Origin: Bacteroides sp. 51
GTDB taxonomy: Bacteria > Bacteroidota > Bacteroidia > Bacteroidales > Bacteroidaceae
Direction: 5' to 3'
NCBI RefSeq assembly: GCF_010500965.1
Contig: NZ_QVMI01000024.1
Coordinates: 18,480-82,479, forward strand
Length of the DNA stretch: 64,000 nt
Shown: positions 53,465 to 62,440 of the stretch, in pieces
How the letters are laid out: each line of letters begins with the position of its first letter
How positions within the stretch are numbered: the stretch's first letter is position 1
The notes under the pieces: model-generated
The model's database searches: none
What the model saw: only the letters and a program-made list of their open reading frames with translations
What the model was told of the DNA's origin: nothing
Translations under genes and position numbers: made by a program

Positions 53465-54670
53465 ATGAAAAAACGGGCCTCAACTTTTCTATTCATTATT
53501 TTATATTGCCTATCCTCTTATGCCGGTGACTCAATAAAAAGTAAGTTTCCTCACTATCTGGCAGTTAATGCCGCCGATGGTTTGGTTTTCCCTACCAACA
53601 AATTCGTTTCAGGAGATTACCGCATACCCCATTATACAGCATTTACTCTTAAATATGGCATTACATCCAAAGGCGACAACTGGAAAGATTACGCCTATGG
53701 GTTGCCTACAATGGGAATCGGTTTGTATGTGGCCAATTTCTACCGGAATCACGATTTGGGCACGCCATTCTCACTCTTCCTGTTCCAGGGAGCGACATTG
53801 CATCAATTCAAACCGAAATTATCATTAAACTATGAATGGAATCTGGGAGCATCCTTCAACTGGAAACATTACGACGCTTTCGACAACCCGGACAATATAG
53901 CATTAGGATCAAGCGTAAATGTACACGTGGGCGGTAATCTGTTCCTGAAATGGAGATTATCTAAAAGGTGGGATCTAAGCACCGGATTAGGTTTCACACA
54001 CTTTTCCAATGGCGCTTCTTCATTGCCCAACCGGGGACTGAATATGGCTAACGCATTTGTTGAATTGGCATACTATTTTAACCGGGAAGAACCGGCAACA
54101 CTCCTATCCAACCCTCACCCTACTCTTGCTTTCAAAAAGAAAATCAACCATGACTTTATGTTATTGATATCTTCACGCGAAGCAACGGTAGATACAACTG
54201 GTACAGGATTGGCAAGTCCATACACTGACCGAAGGTTTAAAGTACTTGGGCTAAGTTATGCTTATATGATTAACAGCAATTATCGCTATAAATGGGGTCC
54301 AAGTATTGAGGCTACTTACGATGAAAGTTCGGGCATCACCAGTTGGCGGGAAGAACACCCCGAAACCCATAAAATGCACGACCGTACCAAAATGGGCAAG
54401 GTAAAAGACCGGTTCTCCGTAGGATTATCCCTGAAAGGGGAGATGTCCATGCCCGGCTATTCCGTATTCGCAAATCTGGGATATGATGTGATTCATGGCA
54501 ACAAAAAAGATGAACGATTATATCAGATACTTGGAGTAAAGATATTCCTCCAGGATAATCTCTTTGGAACCTTCGGCATTCGGGCCACCAATTTCGGGAG
54601 TGCACAGTACTTGTTCTGGAATCTTGGATATACATTCGAACAAGAAAAAAAGAGAAGGAAAAAATTATAA
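53465..54670 (+). CDS. PagL-like acyloxyacyl hydrolase / lipid A deacylase family outer-membrane protein
   Basis: The 401-residue protein has a signal peptide (ends SSYAG). The N-terminal half shows the PagL-type barrel (PF09411): HQFKPKLSLNYEWNLGASFNWKHYD and LSTGLGFTHFSNGASSLPNRGLN with His179 and Ser181 as the catalytic pair and Asn182. The C-terminal half (~residues 215-400) adds further outer-membrane strands, so it is about twice as long as Pseudomonas PagL. It probably removes an acyl chain from lipid A in the outer membrane; activity in this long Bacteroidetes branch is an inference. Confidence 0.85.
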   Translation: MKKRASTFLFIILYCLSSYAGDSIKSKFPHYLAVNAADGLVFPTNKFVSGDYRIPHYTAFTLKYGITSKGDNWKDYAYGLPTMGIGLYVANFYRNHDLGTPFSLFLFQGATLHQFKPKLSLNYEWNLGASFNWKHYDAFDNPDNIALGSSVNVHVGGNLFLKWRLSKRWDLSTGLGFTHFSNGASSLPNRGLNMANAFVELAYYFNREEPATLLSNPHPTLAFKKKINHDFMLLISSREATVDTTGTGLASPYTDRRFKVLGLSYAYMINSNYRYKWGPSIEATYDESSGITSWREEHPETHKMHDRTKMGKVKDRFSVGLSLKGEMSMPGYSVFANLGYDVIHGNKKDERLYQILGVKIFLQDNLFGTFGIRATNFGSAQYLFWNLGYTFEQEKKRRKKL

Positions 54671-54685
54671 ATGGATACAAGTTGT

Positions 54686-54693
54686 TATCTTTG
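54686..54693 (+). promoter_or_regulatory. Predicted -7 box for the sulfhydrylase gene
   Basis: TATCTTTG lies 34 bp upstream of the ATG at 54727 and fits TAnnTTTG. Confidence 0.5.
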
Positions 54694-54726
54694 CCGGAGT
54701 TTTAATATTCATTAATCATTCATCCT

Positions 54727-56007
54727 ATGTCGAAACAATTTAAACCCGAAACGCTTTGCGTGCAAGCTGGATGGCAACCTAAAAAAGGAGAACCACGCGT
54801 ATTACCAATCTATCAAAGTACAACATTTAAATACGATACCAGCGAACAGATGGCTCGTTTGTTCGACCTCGAAGATGCTGGTTACTTTTACACCCGCCTG
54901 CAAAATCCGACCAACGATGCAGTAGCAGCAAAAATCGCAGCCCTGGAAGGGGGTGTAGCAGCGATGTTGACTTCAAGCGGACAGGCCGCCAACTTCTATG
55001 CTATCTTCAATATCTGTCAGGCAGGCGACCATTTCGTTTGTTCTTCAGCACTTTACGGAGGAACATTCAACCTCTTCAGCGTAACAATGAAGAAACTGGG
55101 CATTGAAGTGACTTTCGTTAATCAGGATGCTTCGGAAGAAGAAATTTCTGCTGCTTTCCGCCCAAATACCAAACTATTATTCGGAGAAACGATCTCTAAT
55201 CCATCACTTGAGGTGCTGGACATTGAAAAGTTTGCCCGTATAGCACATAGTAATGGTGTACCTCTTCTCATTGACAATACCTTCCCTACTCCAATCAACT
55301 GCCGCCCATTCGAATGGGGAGCGGACATTGTGATACATTCCACCACCAAATACATGGATGGACATGCCACAGCCGTAGGAGGATGTATTGTAGACAGTGG
55401 TAACTTTGATTGGGACGCATACGCTGATAAGTTCCCGGGATTATGTACTCCGGATGAATCATATCATGGGCTGACTTATACTAAGGCTTTTGGTAAAGGT
55501 GCATATATCACTAAGGCGACAGCACAACTGATGCGTGACTTAGGTAGTATTCAAAGCCCACAAAATGCATTCCTCCTGAATATAGGCCTGGAAACCCTGC
55601 ACCTACGCATGAAACAACATTGCAGCAATGCACTGGCTGTAGCCAAATATCTGGAAGCAAACGAAAAAGTTGCGTGGGTAAATTATTGTAGCCTACCCGG
55701 TAATAAGTACTACGATCTGGCACAGAAATACATGCCTAACGGTTCTTGCGGAGTTATATCTTTTGGATTGAAAGGTGGTCGTGAGGTTTCTATTAAATTT
55801 ATGGATAGCCTCGAACTTGTAGCTATTGTAACACACGTTGCCGATGCCCGTACTTGCGTGCTTCACCCTGCAAGCCATACACACCGCCAGTTAACTGACG
55901 AACAATTAATTGAGGCAGGCGTACGTCCCGACCATATCCGTCTGTCTGTAGGTATCGAGAATGTAGATGATATTATTGCAGATATTGAACAGGCATTGAA
56001 CGCATAA
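54727..56007 (+). CDS. metY: O-acetylhomoserine sulfhydrylase / aminocarboxypropyltransferase
   Basis: The 426-residue protein is a member of the Cys/Met metabolism PLP-dependent family. Seen are ETLCVQAGW, YQSTTFKYDTSEQMARLF, YFYTRLQNPTNDAV, ALYGGTFNLF and VIHSTTKYMDGH with the PLP Lys208. The length, the GYFYTRLQNPT motif and lack of an extra domain fit MetY, which makes homocysteine from O-acetylhomoserine and sulfide; cystathionine enzymes are usually ~390 residues. It is a single gene with its own promoter and terminator. Confidence 0.92.
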   Translation: MSKQFKPETLCVQAGWQPKKGEPRVLPIYQSTTFKYDTSEQMARLFDLEDAGYFYTRLQNPTNDAVAAKIAALEGGVAAMLTSSGQAANFYAIFNICQAGDHFVCSSALYGGTFNLFSVTMKKLGIEVTFVNQDASEEEISAAFRPNTKLLFGETISNPSLEVLDIEKFARIAHSNGVPLLIDNTFPTPINCRPFEWGADIVIHSTTKYMDGHATAVGGCIVDSGNFDWDAYADKFPGLCTPDESYHGLTYTKAFGKGAYITKATAQLMRDLGSIQSPQNAFLLNIGLETLHLRMKQHCSNALAVAKYLEANEKVAWVNYCSLPGNKYYDLAQKYMPNGSCGVISFGLKGGREVSIKFMDSLELVAIVTHVADARTCVLHPASHTHRQLTDEQLIEAGVRPDHIRLSVGIENVDDIIADIEQALNA

Positions 56008-56033
56008 CATTCAACATAGAAATGATTATCTGT

Positions 56034-56061
56034 AAGGGCGGTTCGTGAACCGCCCTTTTAT
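56034..56061 (+). terminator. Terminator after the sulfhydrylase gene
   Basis: AAGGGCGGTTC, loop GTG and AACCGCCCTT form a stem of about 10 bp ending in TTTTA, 27 bp after the stop. Confidence 0.9.
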
Positions 56062-56157
56062 GAATATTCATGCAACAACCTAAACAAAAACCGCATCTTA
56101 TTACAACAATTTCGCATAAATAACATCATTTCTCCTACAATTTTAAAGTTTTATCAC

Positions 56158-56165
56158 TACCTTTG
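56158..56165 (+). promoter_or_regulatory. Predicted -7 box for the malic enzyme gene
   Basis: TACCTTTG matches TAnnTTTG and lies 38 bp upstream of the ATG at 56204; the -33 region is AT-rich without clear TTTG. Confidence 0.5.
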
Positions 56166-56203
56166 CGGCCGATTATCATAAAAACCATATAAAATTAAAC
56201 GTC

Positions 56204-58492
56204 ATGGCTAAAACAATCAAGGAAGAGGCTTTGCTTTATCACTCACAAGGAAAGCCTGGTAAGATTGAAGTAGTGCCTACCAAACCGTACAGCACTCAGA
56301 AAGATTTGTCACTAGCCTACTCTCCCGGGGTAGCCGAACCTTGTCTCGAAATTGAAAAAGATCCGCAAACTGCGTATAAATATACAGCGAAAGGTAATCT
56401 TGTTGCAGTAATCTCTAACGGTACAGCCGTGCTTGGATTGGGCGACATAGGCGCTTTGAGTGGTAAACCCGTAATGGAAGGTAAAGGTCTTCTTTTTAAA
56501 ATCTATGCAGGTATTGATGTATTCGATATTGAATTGGACGAGAAAGACCCCGAAAAATTCATCCAGGCCGTTAAAGCCATCGCTCCTACTTTTGGAGGTA
56601 TCAACCTGGAAGATATCAAAGCTCCTGAATGTTTTGAGATCGAACGCCGTTTGAAAGAAGAACTGGATATTCCGGTAATGCACGATGACCAACACGGAAC
56701 AGCCATTATTTCAAGTGCGGGACTTTTGAACGCTTTGGAAGTGGCCGGAAAGAAGATTGAAAACGTAAAAATCGTAGTGAATGGTGCAGGAGCCTCAGCC
56801 GTATCTTGTACTAAACTATACGTGTCATTAGGTGCACGTCTGGAAAACATCGTAATGGTGGACAGTAAAGGCGTTATCAACAAAACACGCACCGACCTGA
56901 ACGAACAGAAACGTTATTTTGCTACAGACCGCACGGATATTAAAACATTGGAAGAAGCCATAAAAGGCGCCGATGTATTCCTTGGTTTGTCAAAAGGTAA
57001 TGTCGTATCAAAAGATATGATTCGTAGCATGGCTACCTCTCCTATCGTATTTGCCTTGGCCAATCCAACTCCGGAGATTTCATATGAAGACGCCATGTCG
57101 TCGCGTCCGGATGTATTGATGGCTACAGGACGTTCCGACTATCCGAACCAGATTAATAATGTAATCGGGTTCCCTTATATCTTCCGCGGGGCTTTGGACA
57201 CGAACGCTACAGCCATCAACGAAGAGATGAAGAAAGCTGCCGTATATGCTATCGCAGGACTGGCGAAACAACCGGTTCCTGATGTAGTTAATGCAGCATA
57301 CAAAGTAAACAATCTGACTTTCGGACCCGAATACTTCATTCCGAAACCTGTTGATCCACGTCTGATCACTGAAGTATCTATGGCGGTAGCAAAAGCTGCC
57401 ATTGAATCGGGCGTTGCCCGCAAAACAATCGAAGATTGGGATGCTTACCAAGTGCGTTTACGCGAATTGATGGGATATGAATCTAAACTTACCCGTCAAT
57501 TATATGACACAGCACGTACGGCTCCACAGCGCGTGGTATTTGCCGAAGGTGGTCACCCTAATATGCTGAAAGCCGCGGTTGAAGCTAAGGCCGAAGGCAT
57601 CTGCCACCCTGTGCTACTGGGCAACGATGAGCGTATTGAGAAACTGGCCAAAGAACTTGACCTTAGTCTGGACGGTATTGAAATCGTAAACCTTCGCCAC
57701 GACCGCGAAGCTGCCCGTCGCGAGCGTTATGCGCATATCCTTGCCGAAAAACGTGCCCGCGAAGGTGCAACCTACGAAGAGGCTAACGACAAGATGTTCG
57801 AGCGTAACTACTTTGGTATGATGATGGTGGAAACCGGCGATGCCGATGCATTCATCACCGGATTGTACACTAAATACAGCAATACCATTAAAGTTGCTAA
57901 AGAAGTGATAGGTATTCGTCCGGAATACAAGCATTTTGCTACTATGCATATCTTGAATTCGAAAAAGGGAACATACTTCCTGGCCGACACGTTGATCAAC
58001 CGTCACCCGAACGAAGAAACCCTGACCGATGTTGCCCGCCTGGCCGAGCAAACCGTTCGTTTCTTTAATCACAAGCCGGTTATCGCCATGCTGTCTTATT
58101 CTAACTTTGGCGCCGATCAGTCGGGAAGCCCGGCTAAGGTTCATAAAGCAGTGGAATATATGCAAAAGAACTACCCGGATATGGCCATTGACGGTGAGAT
58201 GCAGGTTAACTTTGCGATGAATCGTGAGCTTCGCGATACAAAATATCCATTTACCCGTTTGCTGGGAAAAGATGTAAATACATTAATATTCCCTAATCTA
58301 AGCTCGGCCAACTCAGGATATAAGTTCATCCAGGCAATGACAGACAGCGAACTGATCGGGCCTATCCAGATGGGATTGAATAAGCCGATCCACTTTACCG
58401 ATAACGAAAGCTCAGTACGCGAAATCGTCAACATCACTGCGGTAGCCGTTATTGATGCCATAGTAGCTAATAAGTTGAAAATTGAAAATTGA
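56204..58492 (+). CDS. maeB: NADP-dependent malic enzyme with C-terminal phosphotransacetylase-like domain
   Basis: The 762-residue protein has the malic enzyme domains (~1-420: [37 protein letters not shown]) and a phosphate acetyl/butyryltransferase-like domain (~430-760: [40 protein letters not shown]), the standard MaeB layout. The enzyme converts malate to pyruvate with NADPH formation; the C-terminal domain is thought to be regulatory. The last codons (NKLKIEN) are encoded by DNA belonging to the GAAAATT-type intergenic repeat that follows, so the tail may be a late extension. Confidence 0.95.
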   Translation: MAKTIKEEALLYHSQGKPGKIEVVPTKPYSTQKDLSLAYSPGVAEPCLEIEKDPQTAYKYTAKGNLVAVISNGTAVLGLGDIGALSGKPVMEGKGLLFKIYAGIDVFDIELDEKDPEKFIQAVKAIAPTFGGINLEDIKAPECFEIERRLKEELDIPVMHDDQHGTAIISSAGLLNALEVAGKKIENVKIVVNGAGASAVSCTKLYVSLGARLENIVMVDSKGVINKTRTDLNEQKRYFATDRTDIKTLEEAIKGADVFLGLSKGNVVSKDMIRSMATSPIVFALANPTPEISYEDAMSSRPDVLMATGRSDYPNQINNVIGFPYIFRGALDTNATAINEEMKKAAVYAIAGLAKQPVPDVVNAAYKVNNLTFGPEYFIPKPVDPRLITEVSMAVAKAAIESGVARKTIEDWDAYQVRLRELMGYESKLTRQLYDTARTAPQRVVFAEGGHPNMLKAAVEAKAEGICHPVLLGNDERIEKLAKELDLSLDGIEIVNLRHDREAARRERYAHILAEKRAREGATYEEANDKMFERNYFGMMMVETGDADAFITGLYTKYSNTIKVAKEVIGIRPEYKHFATMHILNSKKGTYFLADTLINRHPNEETLTDVARLAEQTVRFFNHKPVIAMLSYSNFGADQSGSPAKVHKAVEYMQKNYPDMAIDGEMQVNFAMNRELRDTKYPFTRLLGKDVNTLIFPNLSSANSGYKFIQAMTDSELIGPIQMGLNKPIHFTDNESSVREIVNITAVAVIDAIVANKLKIEN

Positions 58493-58592
58493 AAGTTACG
58501 ATGCCGAAAACCTTTTAAAGCATCGTAACTTTTCCTATAACAACTTTCACGCCGCATGGCAACTTTCAATTTTCAACTTTCAACTTTCAACT
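58473..58592. repeat. Intergenic inverted repeat around the maeB terminator
   Basis: The left arm (58473-58500) contains AAGTTGAAAATTGAAAATTG and the right arm (58561-58592) its reverse-complement type, AACTTTCAATTTTCAACTTT with another tandem unit. The left arm overlaps the last codons of maeB. Confidence 0.7.
58493..58534 (+). terminator. Terminator hairpin directly after malic enzyme
   Basis: AAGTTACGATGC (58493-58504) pairs with GCATCGTAACTT (58520-58531), a perfect 12-bp stem followed by TTCC. It is nested in a larger inverted repeat made of GAAAATT/AATTTTC-like units (58473-58500 and 58561-58592). Confidence 0.8.
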
Positions 58593-58596
58593 TAAT

Positions 58597-58773
58597 ATGA
58601 AGCGCCCCCTTTCAAAATCACAAATAGTTTGCATAGTGCTCCTTTGGGTAGCACTATGCTACATTGTTCTTGTTTCTTCTCCACGAATTGACGGTCCCGT
58701 CATCGTTACCATACTTATGTCCGGCGCCTTTGTATTCATTCCTATATACAAGTCTCTAAAAAAGAGAAAATAG
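58597..58773 (+). CDS. Small hydrophobic membrane protein (58 aa)
   Basis: The ATG at 58597 opens a 58-codon frame: a short basic N-terminus (MKRPLSKSQ), a membrane helix (VCIVLLWVALCYIVLVSS), a short Pro/Asp loop, a second helix (IVTILMSGAFVFIPIY) and a basic tail (KSLKKRK). The charge pattern (positive ends, two helices) is that of a real small membrane protein. No family recognised. It lies between maeB and gdhA; no promoter was seen apart from read-through. Confidence 0.6.
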   Translation: MKRPLSKSQIVCIVLLWVALCYIVLVSSPRIDGPVIVTILMSGAFVFIPIYKSLKKRK

Positions 58774-58845
58774 TATCCTTTTTACTCTTTTTTATTTATT
58801 TCTCGGACAAAAAGCTACTTTTATTGAACTTTTATTGTTTTTTTG

Positions 58846-58876
58846 TTTGCCGGTTTAATTTTTATATATACTTTTG
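58846..58876 (+). promoter_or_regulatory. Canonical promoter of the glutamate dehydrogenase gene
   Basis: TTTG at 58846-58849 and TACTTTTG at 58869-58876, with 19 bp between them, match the Bacteroidales -33/-7 consensus. Transcription would start near 58883, which leaves an ~80-base leader and rules out the longer reading frame from 58824. Confidence 0.75.
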
Positions 58877-58961
58877 CAACCGGAAACGGCGACATGCCGC
58901 TACGAAGTTCTACAGAAGATTATATTCAGAATTAAATAACAACCAATTAAAAGAACAAGTT

Positions 58962-60296
58962 ATGAATGCAGCTAAGGTATTAGACGATTTGAAAAGACGG
59001 TTCCCCAATGAGCCAGAGTATCATCAGGCAGTAGAAGAAGTACTTGCTACTATTGAAGACGAGTATAACAAATATCCTGAATTTGATAAAGCAAATCTTA
59101 TCGAACGTCTTTGTATTCCCGAAAGAGTGTATCAATTCCGTGTTACATGGGTTGATGATAAAGGCAATGTACAGACCAATATGGGCTATCGTGTACAACA
59201 CAACAACGCCATTGGCCCTTACAAAGGCGGTTTACGTTTCCACGCTTCGGTAAACCTTGGGATTCTGAAATTCCTTGCATTCGAACAAACATTCAAAAAC
59301 TCACTGACTACCCTTCCGATGGGTGGTGGTAAAGGTGGTTCGGACTTCTCTCCCCGCGGTAAAAGCAATGCAGAGGTTATGCGCTTTACTCAGGCTTTCA
59401 TGCTTGAACTATGGCGTCACATTGGCCCTGACACTGACGTTCCTGCCGGCGATATCGGTGTAGGCGGTCGCGAAGTGGGCTATATGTACGGTATGTACAA
59501 GAAGTTGAGCCACGAATTTACAGGCACATTCACTGGTAAAGGCCGTGAATTTGGTGGTTCTCTGATCCGTCCGGAAGCAACGGGTTACGGTACGCTTTAC
59601 TTCCTGATGGAAATGCTGAAAACCAAAGGTACAGACCTGAAAGGTAAAGTATGTACCATCTCAGGTTCGGGCAACGTGGCGCAATACGCTGCCGAAAAAG
59701 TGCTGGAACTTGGCGGTAAGGTAGTTACGCTTTCAGACTCTGATGGTTATATTTACGATCCTGCCGGTATCGACCGCGAAAAGCTGGATTATGTAATGGA
59801 ACTGAAAAATATGTACCGTGGACGTATCCGCGAGTATGCAGACAAATATGGTTGCAAATATGTAGAAGGAGCAAAACCATGGGGCGAAAAATGCGACGTG
59901 GCTCTTCCATGTGCAACTCAAAACGAATTGAACGGCGACCACGCTCAGGCGCTTGTTGCTAACGGATGTATTGCCGTGGCCGAAGGTGCTAACATGCCTT
60001 CAACGCCCGAAGCAATTAAAGTATTCCAGGATGCTAAGATTCTGTATGCTCCGGGTAAAGCGGCTAACGCTGGTGGTGTATCCGTTTCAGGTCTTGAAAT
60101 GACTCAGAACTCTATCAAACTAAGCTGGAGCAAAGAAGAAGTAGACGCTAAACTGAAAACAATCATGCAGGATATTCACGAAGCGTGTGTGAAATATGGT
60201 ACCGAAGAAGATGGTTACATCAACTACGTTAAAGGTGCTAACGTTGCCGGATTTATGAAGGTTGCGAAAGCGATGATGGCTCAAGGTATTGTATAA
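58962..60296 (+). CDS. gdhA: NADP-type glutamate dehydrogenase
   Basis: The 444-residue protein starts at 58962 (MNAAKVLDDLKRRFPNEPEY); the frame is open 46 codons further but that part lies upstream of the promoter. Family blocks are RVQHNNAIGPYKGGLRFH, LTTLPMGGGKGGSDFSPRGKS with the catalytic Lys region, PAGDIGVGGREVGYM and SGSGNVAQYAAEKVLELGGK for dinucleotide binding. Length and sequence fit the hexameric GdhA that fixes ammonium on 2-oxoglutarate, the main ammonia entry in gut Bacteroidales. Single gene with strong promoter and terminator. Confidence 0.97.
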   Translation: MNAAKVLDDLKRRFPNEPEYHQAVEEVLATIEDEYNKYPEFDKANLIERLCIPERVYQFRVTWVDDKGNVQTNMGYRVQHNNAIGPYKGGLRFHASVNLGILKFLAFEQTFKNSLTTLPMGGGKGGSDFSPRGKSNAEVMRFTQAFMLELWRHIGPDTDVPAGDIGVGGREVGYMYGMYKKLSHEFTGTFTGKGREFGGSLIRPEATGYGTLYFLMEMLKTKGTDLKGKVCTISGSGNVAQYAAEKVLELGGKVVTLSDSDGYIYDPAGIDREKLDYVMELKNMYRGRIREYADKYGCKYVEGAKPWGEKCDVALPCATQNELNGDHAQALVANGCIAVAEGANMPSTPEAIKVFQDAKILYAPGKAANAGGVSVSGLEMTQNSIKLSWSKEEVDAKLKTIMQDIHEACVKYGTEEDGYINYVKGANVAGFMKVAKAMMAQGIV

Positions 60297-60323
60297 TCAG
60301 CACAATAAAGTCCATAGTTATGA

Positions 60324-60359
60324 TAAGGCGTCCTCTCTGGGGGACGCCTTATTTTTTTT
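60324..60359 (+). terminator. Terminator after gdhA
   Basis: AAGGCGTCC (60325-60333) pairs with GGACGCCTT (60342-60350), followed by A and eight T. A textbook intrinsic terminator. Confidence 0.95.
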
Positions 60360-60388
60360 CAGACAGAGCACTCTCTACGAAGTAAATA

Positions 60389-60456
60389 GGGGCAATCCGA
60401 AAAGGCGGTTGAATTGTTAAATTGCTATAGACTTTATTGAAGGATTGGCGTATAAC
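60389..60456 (-). repeat. 68-bp dispersed repeat, copy 2
   Basis: The reverse complement matches 17020-17087 almost completely. It lies between the gdhA terminator and the truncated GH43 fragment. Confidence 0.85.
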
Positions 60457-60521
60457 AGTAAGGGGTATCCTCAGTTTCACCATTCGGTATCAAGAGCGGA
60501 CACAAGGCCCGCCCCTACGGC

Positions 60522-61019
60522 AAATCATTTTATTCGGGCATCATCGGCGAACCGATATTATTATTACGTCCGCCGGTAAAAATGAATAATCCGCAAACCG
60601 AATGGGAAAGCCGTTCCGTGACCAGCAAGGAAGTAAACAGACGGTGGACAGAAGGTTCGTTTATCTTTAAAGAGAACGCTACATATTATATGATGTACTC
60701 GGCCAACTTCTTCGGCGGTGCCAATTATGCAGTTGGTTATGCCACATCCAATCATCCATTAGGGCCTTTCGAAAAATCGGCAGACAACCCAATATTACAA
60801 AAAAATACAGAAACCGGCGGAAGCGTAACCGGCACGGGGCACAACATGATACTCACCTTGCCCGACAAACAAATGCTGTGTGTATATCATGGGCGTACCA
60901 CGAAAACCGGAGACGACCGGATGGTATTTATGGACAGAATAGAAGGCCGGGAAGATGGCAAACTCATTGTCCACGGCCCTACTACAGGCACACAGCAACT
61001 AACTGAATCCGGAGATTAA
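60522..61019 (+). pseudogene. 5'-truncated GH43 glycoside hydrolase remnant
   Basis: The frame runs without stop from 60522 (no ATG until 60582) to the TAA ending at 61019. The translation starts inside a GH43 domain: GIIGEPILLLRPPVKMNNPQ, then RRWTEGSFIFKENATYYMMYSA (the Glu of TEGSF would be the general acid), GPFEKSADNPILQ and TGHNMILTLPDKQMLCVYHGR, typical of the last two or three blades of the propeller. The N-terminal part with the catalytic base is missing. Directly upstream the DNA changes to an intergenic-type sequence (GCGGACACAAGGCCCGCCCC). I regard it as a deletion remnant; expression from 60582 would give a 145-residue non-catalytic fragment. Confidence 0.85.
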
Positions 61020-61040
61020 GAGAAATGTAACAGATATATC

Positions 61041-62237
61041 CTAATGCGTTGCTTTGTACCAAGCCGTATTCATCTTTGCTGATGCTGTTGAACTTACACT
61101 TGGGTCGGAAATAGTGATGCCCGAGTATGCATTTATCTTCTTCTTTCCCGACGAACTACTGTAGTAATACTCTGTATGCGCTTTATAAGGCACAGTACGA
61201 TTCAGTTGTTCCCGGAAATTGCTTAGCAGACCGGGATCAGTACAGAGTTTGGCTACATAATCGCCACAATCGAAGAAAATGGTAGGTGTATACCCGTCCA
61301 TATCTTGTATGGAATTTAGAAGCGAAGTATCGAACGTGTACTTTGAATTAATTTCCTTCATAACCTTCGCCAGGTTATCAAGTTCCGCACAACGGGTAAC
61401 TCCGATCGTTCCATGAGGATAGGGGTCGCCTTCGTAAGTATAAGTGCTATAGAAGTCATAAAAGGTATTTACAATACTTTCATAATCAGGATTGCTAAGA
61501 AGATAATGGCCAATCAAATCATACGGCATACCATGAGCCATGATTTCGGTAGGACAGGCAATGATATAATCGGCGGCATCTTTTAGGTCATACGCCACTT
61601 CGACAGTCGACAAATAACAATCGTCAAAAAGGATATACTCCATTTTTATTCCTGCATCCGAAATGCCTTGGGCAAAGGTGCTTATGTCCGTTCGGAATTG
61701 AGTTACCGAACCTCCGAAATAACGGGTCATAGGACCGTTTTTATATTCCCAATGCATCTTTTCAGTACTATACGAACGACTTGACGGTTGAACAGGTATC
61801 CATCCCATTCCATGACACCCCACCGTCATAGAATATTTATCGGCGGGAGCAAAAGCAATTACATCTTTCAGTATTGAAGTAATGCCCGCCGCCGTTGTAA
61901 ATGCCGGGTTCGTATACTCTTTCAATGTCTGGCGTGTAATTTGTCCTTTCTTATGTTCTATTTCGAAGAGTGTAGCCTTAGTTGGCGAGGTACTTATAAA
62001 CACAAGCACCCGCTCCGAACTGAGTCCATGCTTTTTAATAGAATTTTCTATGTCTGTTATATTGTTATAGAAGTAACTGATGAGATTATACCACCCTCCC
62101 GATTCGGTCGCATCACCCGACCAGGGCAGATACATAAGTAACGTGTGCTCTGTGTTTGTCGGCAGATCGGGATCGTTATTGTCATTACACGATGTAAAAC
62201 AAAGAAGCAAAGCCAATAGAAAAAAATAGTGTTTCAT
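61041..62237 (-). CDS. Clostripain-like (peptidase C11) lipoprotein
   Basis: Starting at 62237 (398 residues; another ATG is two codons upstream) the protein has a lipoprotein signal ending in CFTSCNDNND. The C11 fold is shown by HTLLMYLPWSGD, the catalytic His142 in VGCHGMGW and Cys207 in ILFDDCYLSTVEVAYDLKD, followed by IIACPTEIMAHGMPYD. Clostripain-like enzymes cleave after Arg or Lys and are secreted or surface-bound in gut Bacteroidales; one relative is the fragipain activator protease. Target is unknown here. It is convergent with the GH43 remnant and upstream of no other gene. Confidence 0.9.
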   Translation of the reverse strand: MKHYFFLLALLLCFTSCNDNNDPDLPTNTEHTLLMYLPWSGDATESGGWYNLISYFYNNITDIENSIKKHGLSSERVLVFISTSPTKATLFEIEHKKGQITRQTLKEYTNPAFTTAAGITSILKDVIAFAPADKYSMTVGCHGMGWIPVQPSSRSYSTEKMHWEYKNGPMTRYFGGSVTQFRTDISTFAQGISDAGIKMEYILFDDCYLSTVEVAYDLKDAADYIIACPTEIMAHGMPYDLIGHYLLSNPDYESIVNTFYDFYSTYTYEGDPYPHGTIGVTRCAELDNLAKVMKEINSKYTFDTSLLNSIQDMDGYTPTIFFDCGDYVAKLCTDPGLLSNFREQLNRTVPYKAHTEYYYSSSSGKKKINAYSGITISDPSVSSTASAKMNTAWYKATH

Positions 62238-62357
62238 TTGCATATGATTTTAATTTAGGTTATAACAAAAATACGTTATGGTATGTTCCGCAATGGTTAA
62301 TATGAAGAGACTTTCTGCAAACATACGGAAAATCCACGACTCGCAAGCATGGTACAC

Positions 62358-62390
62358 AAAAAAAGCGCAGCCCGCTATTTGGGACTACGC
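62358..62390 (-). terminator. Terminator after the DUF4890 gene
   Basis: On the minus strand, GCGTAGTCCC (62390-62381) pairs with GGGCTGCGC (62373-62365) with one bulge, followed by seven T. It lies 50 bp after the stop at 62441. Confidence 0.75.
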
Positions 62391-62440
62391 CTTTCTCACA
62401 TAAAAAGTTCCTACTGAAAACTAAACTAAACTTATTTTAT

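Noticed and set aside
58824-58961. N-terminal extension of glutamate dehydrogenase
   Set aside because: The extension lies across and upstream of the canonical promoter at 58846-58876, and family members begin at the MNAAKV position.
60582-61019. Complete small GH43 enzyme of 145 residues
   Set aside because: The homologous frame begins before the ATG and lacks the first blades with the catalytic base, so it is a remnant.
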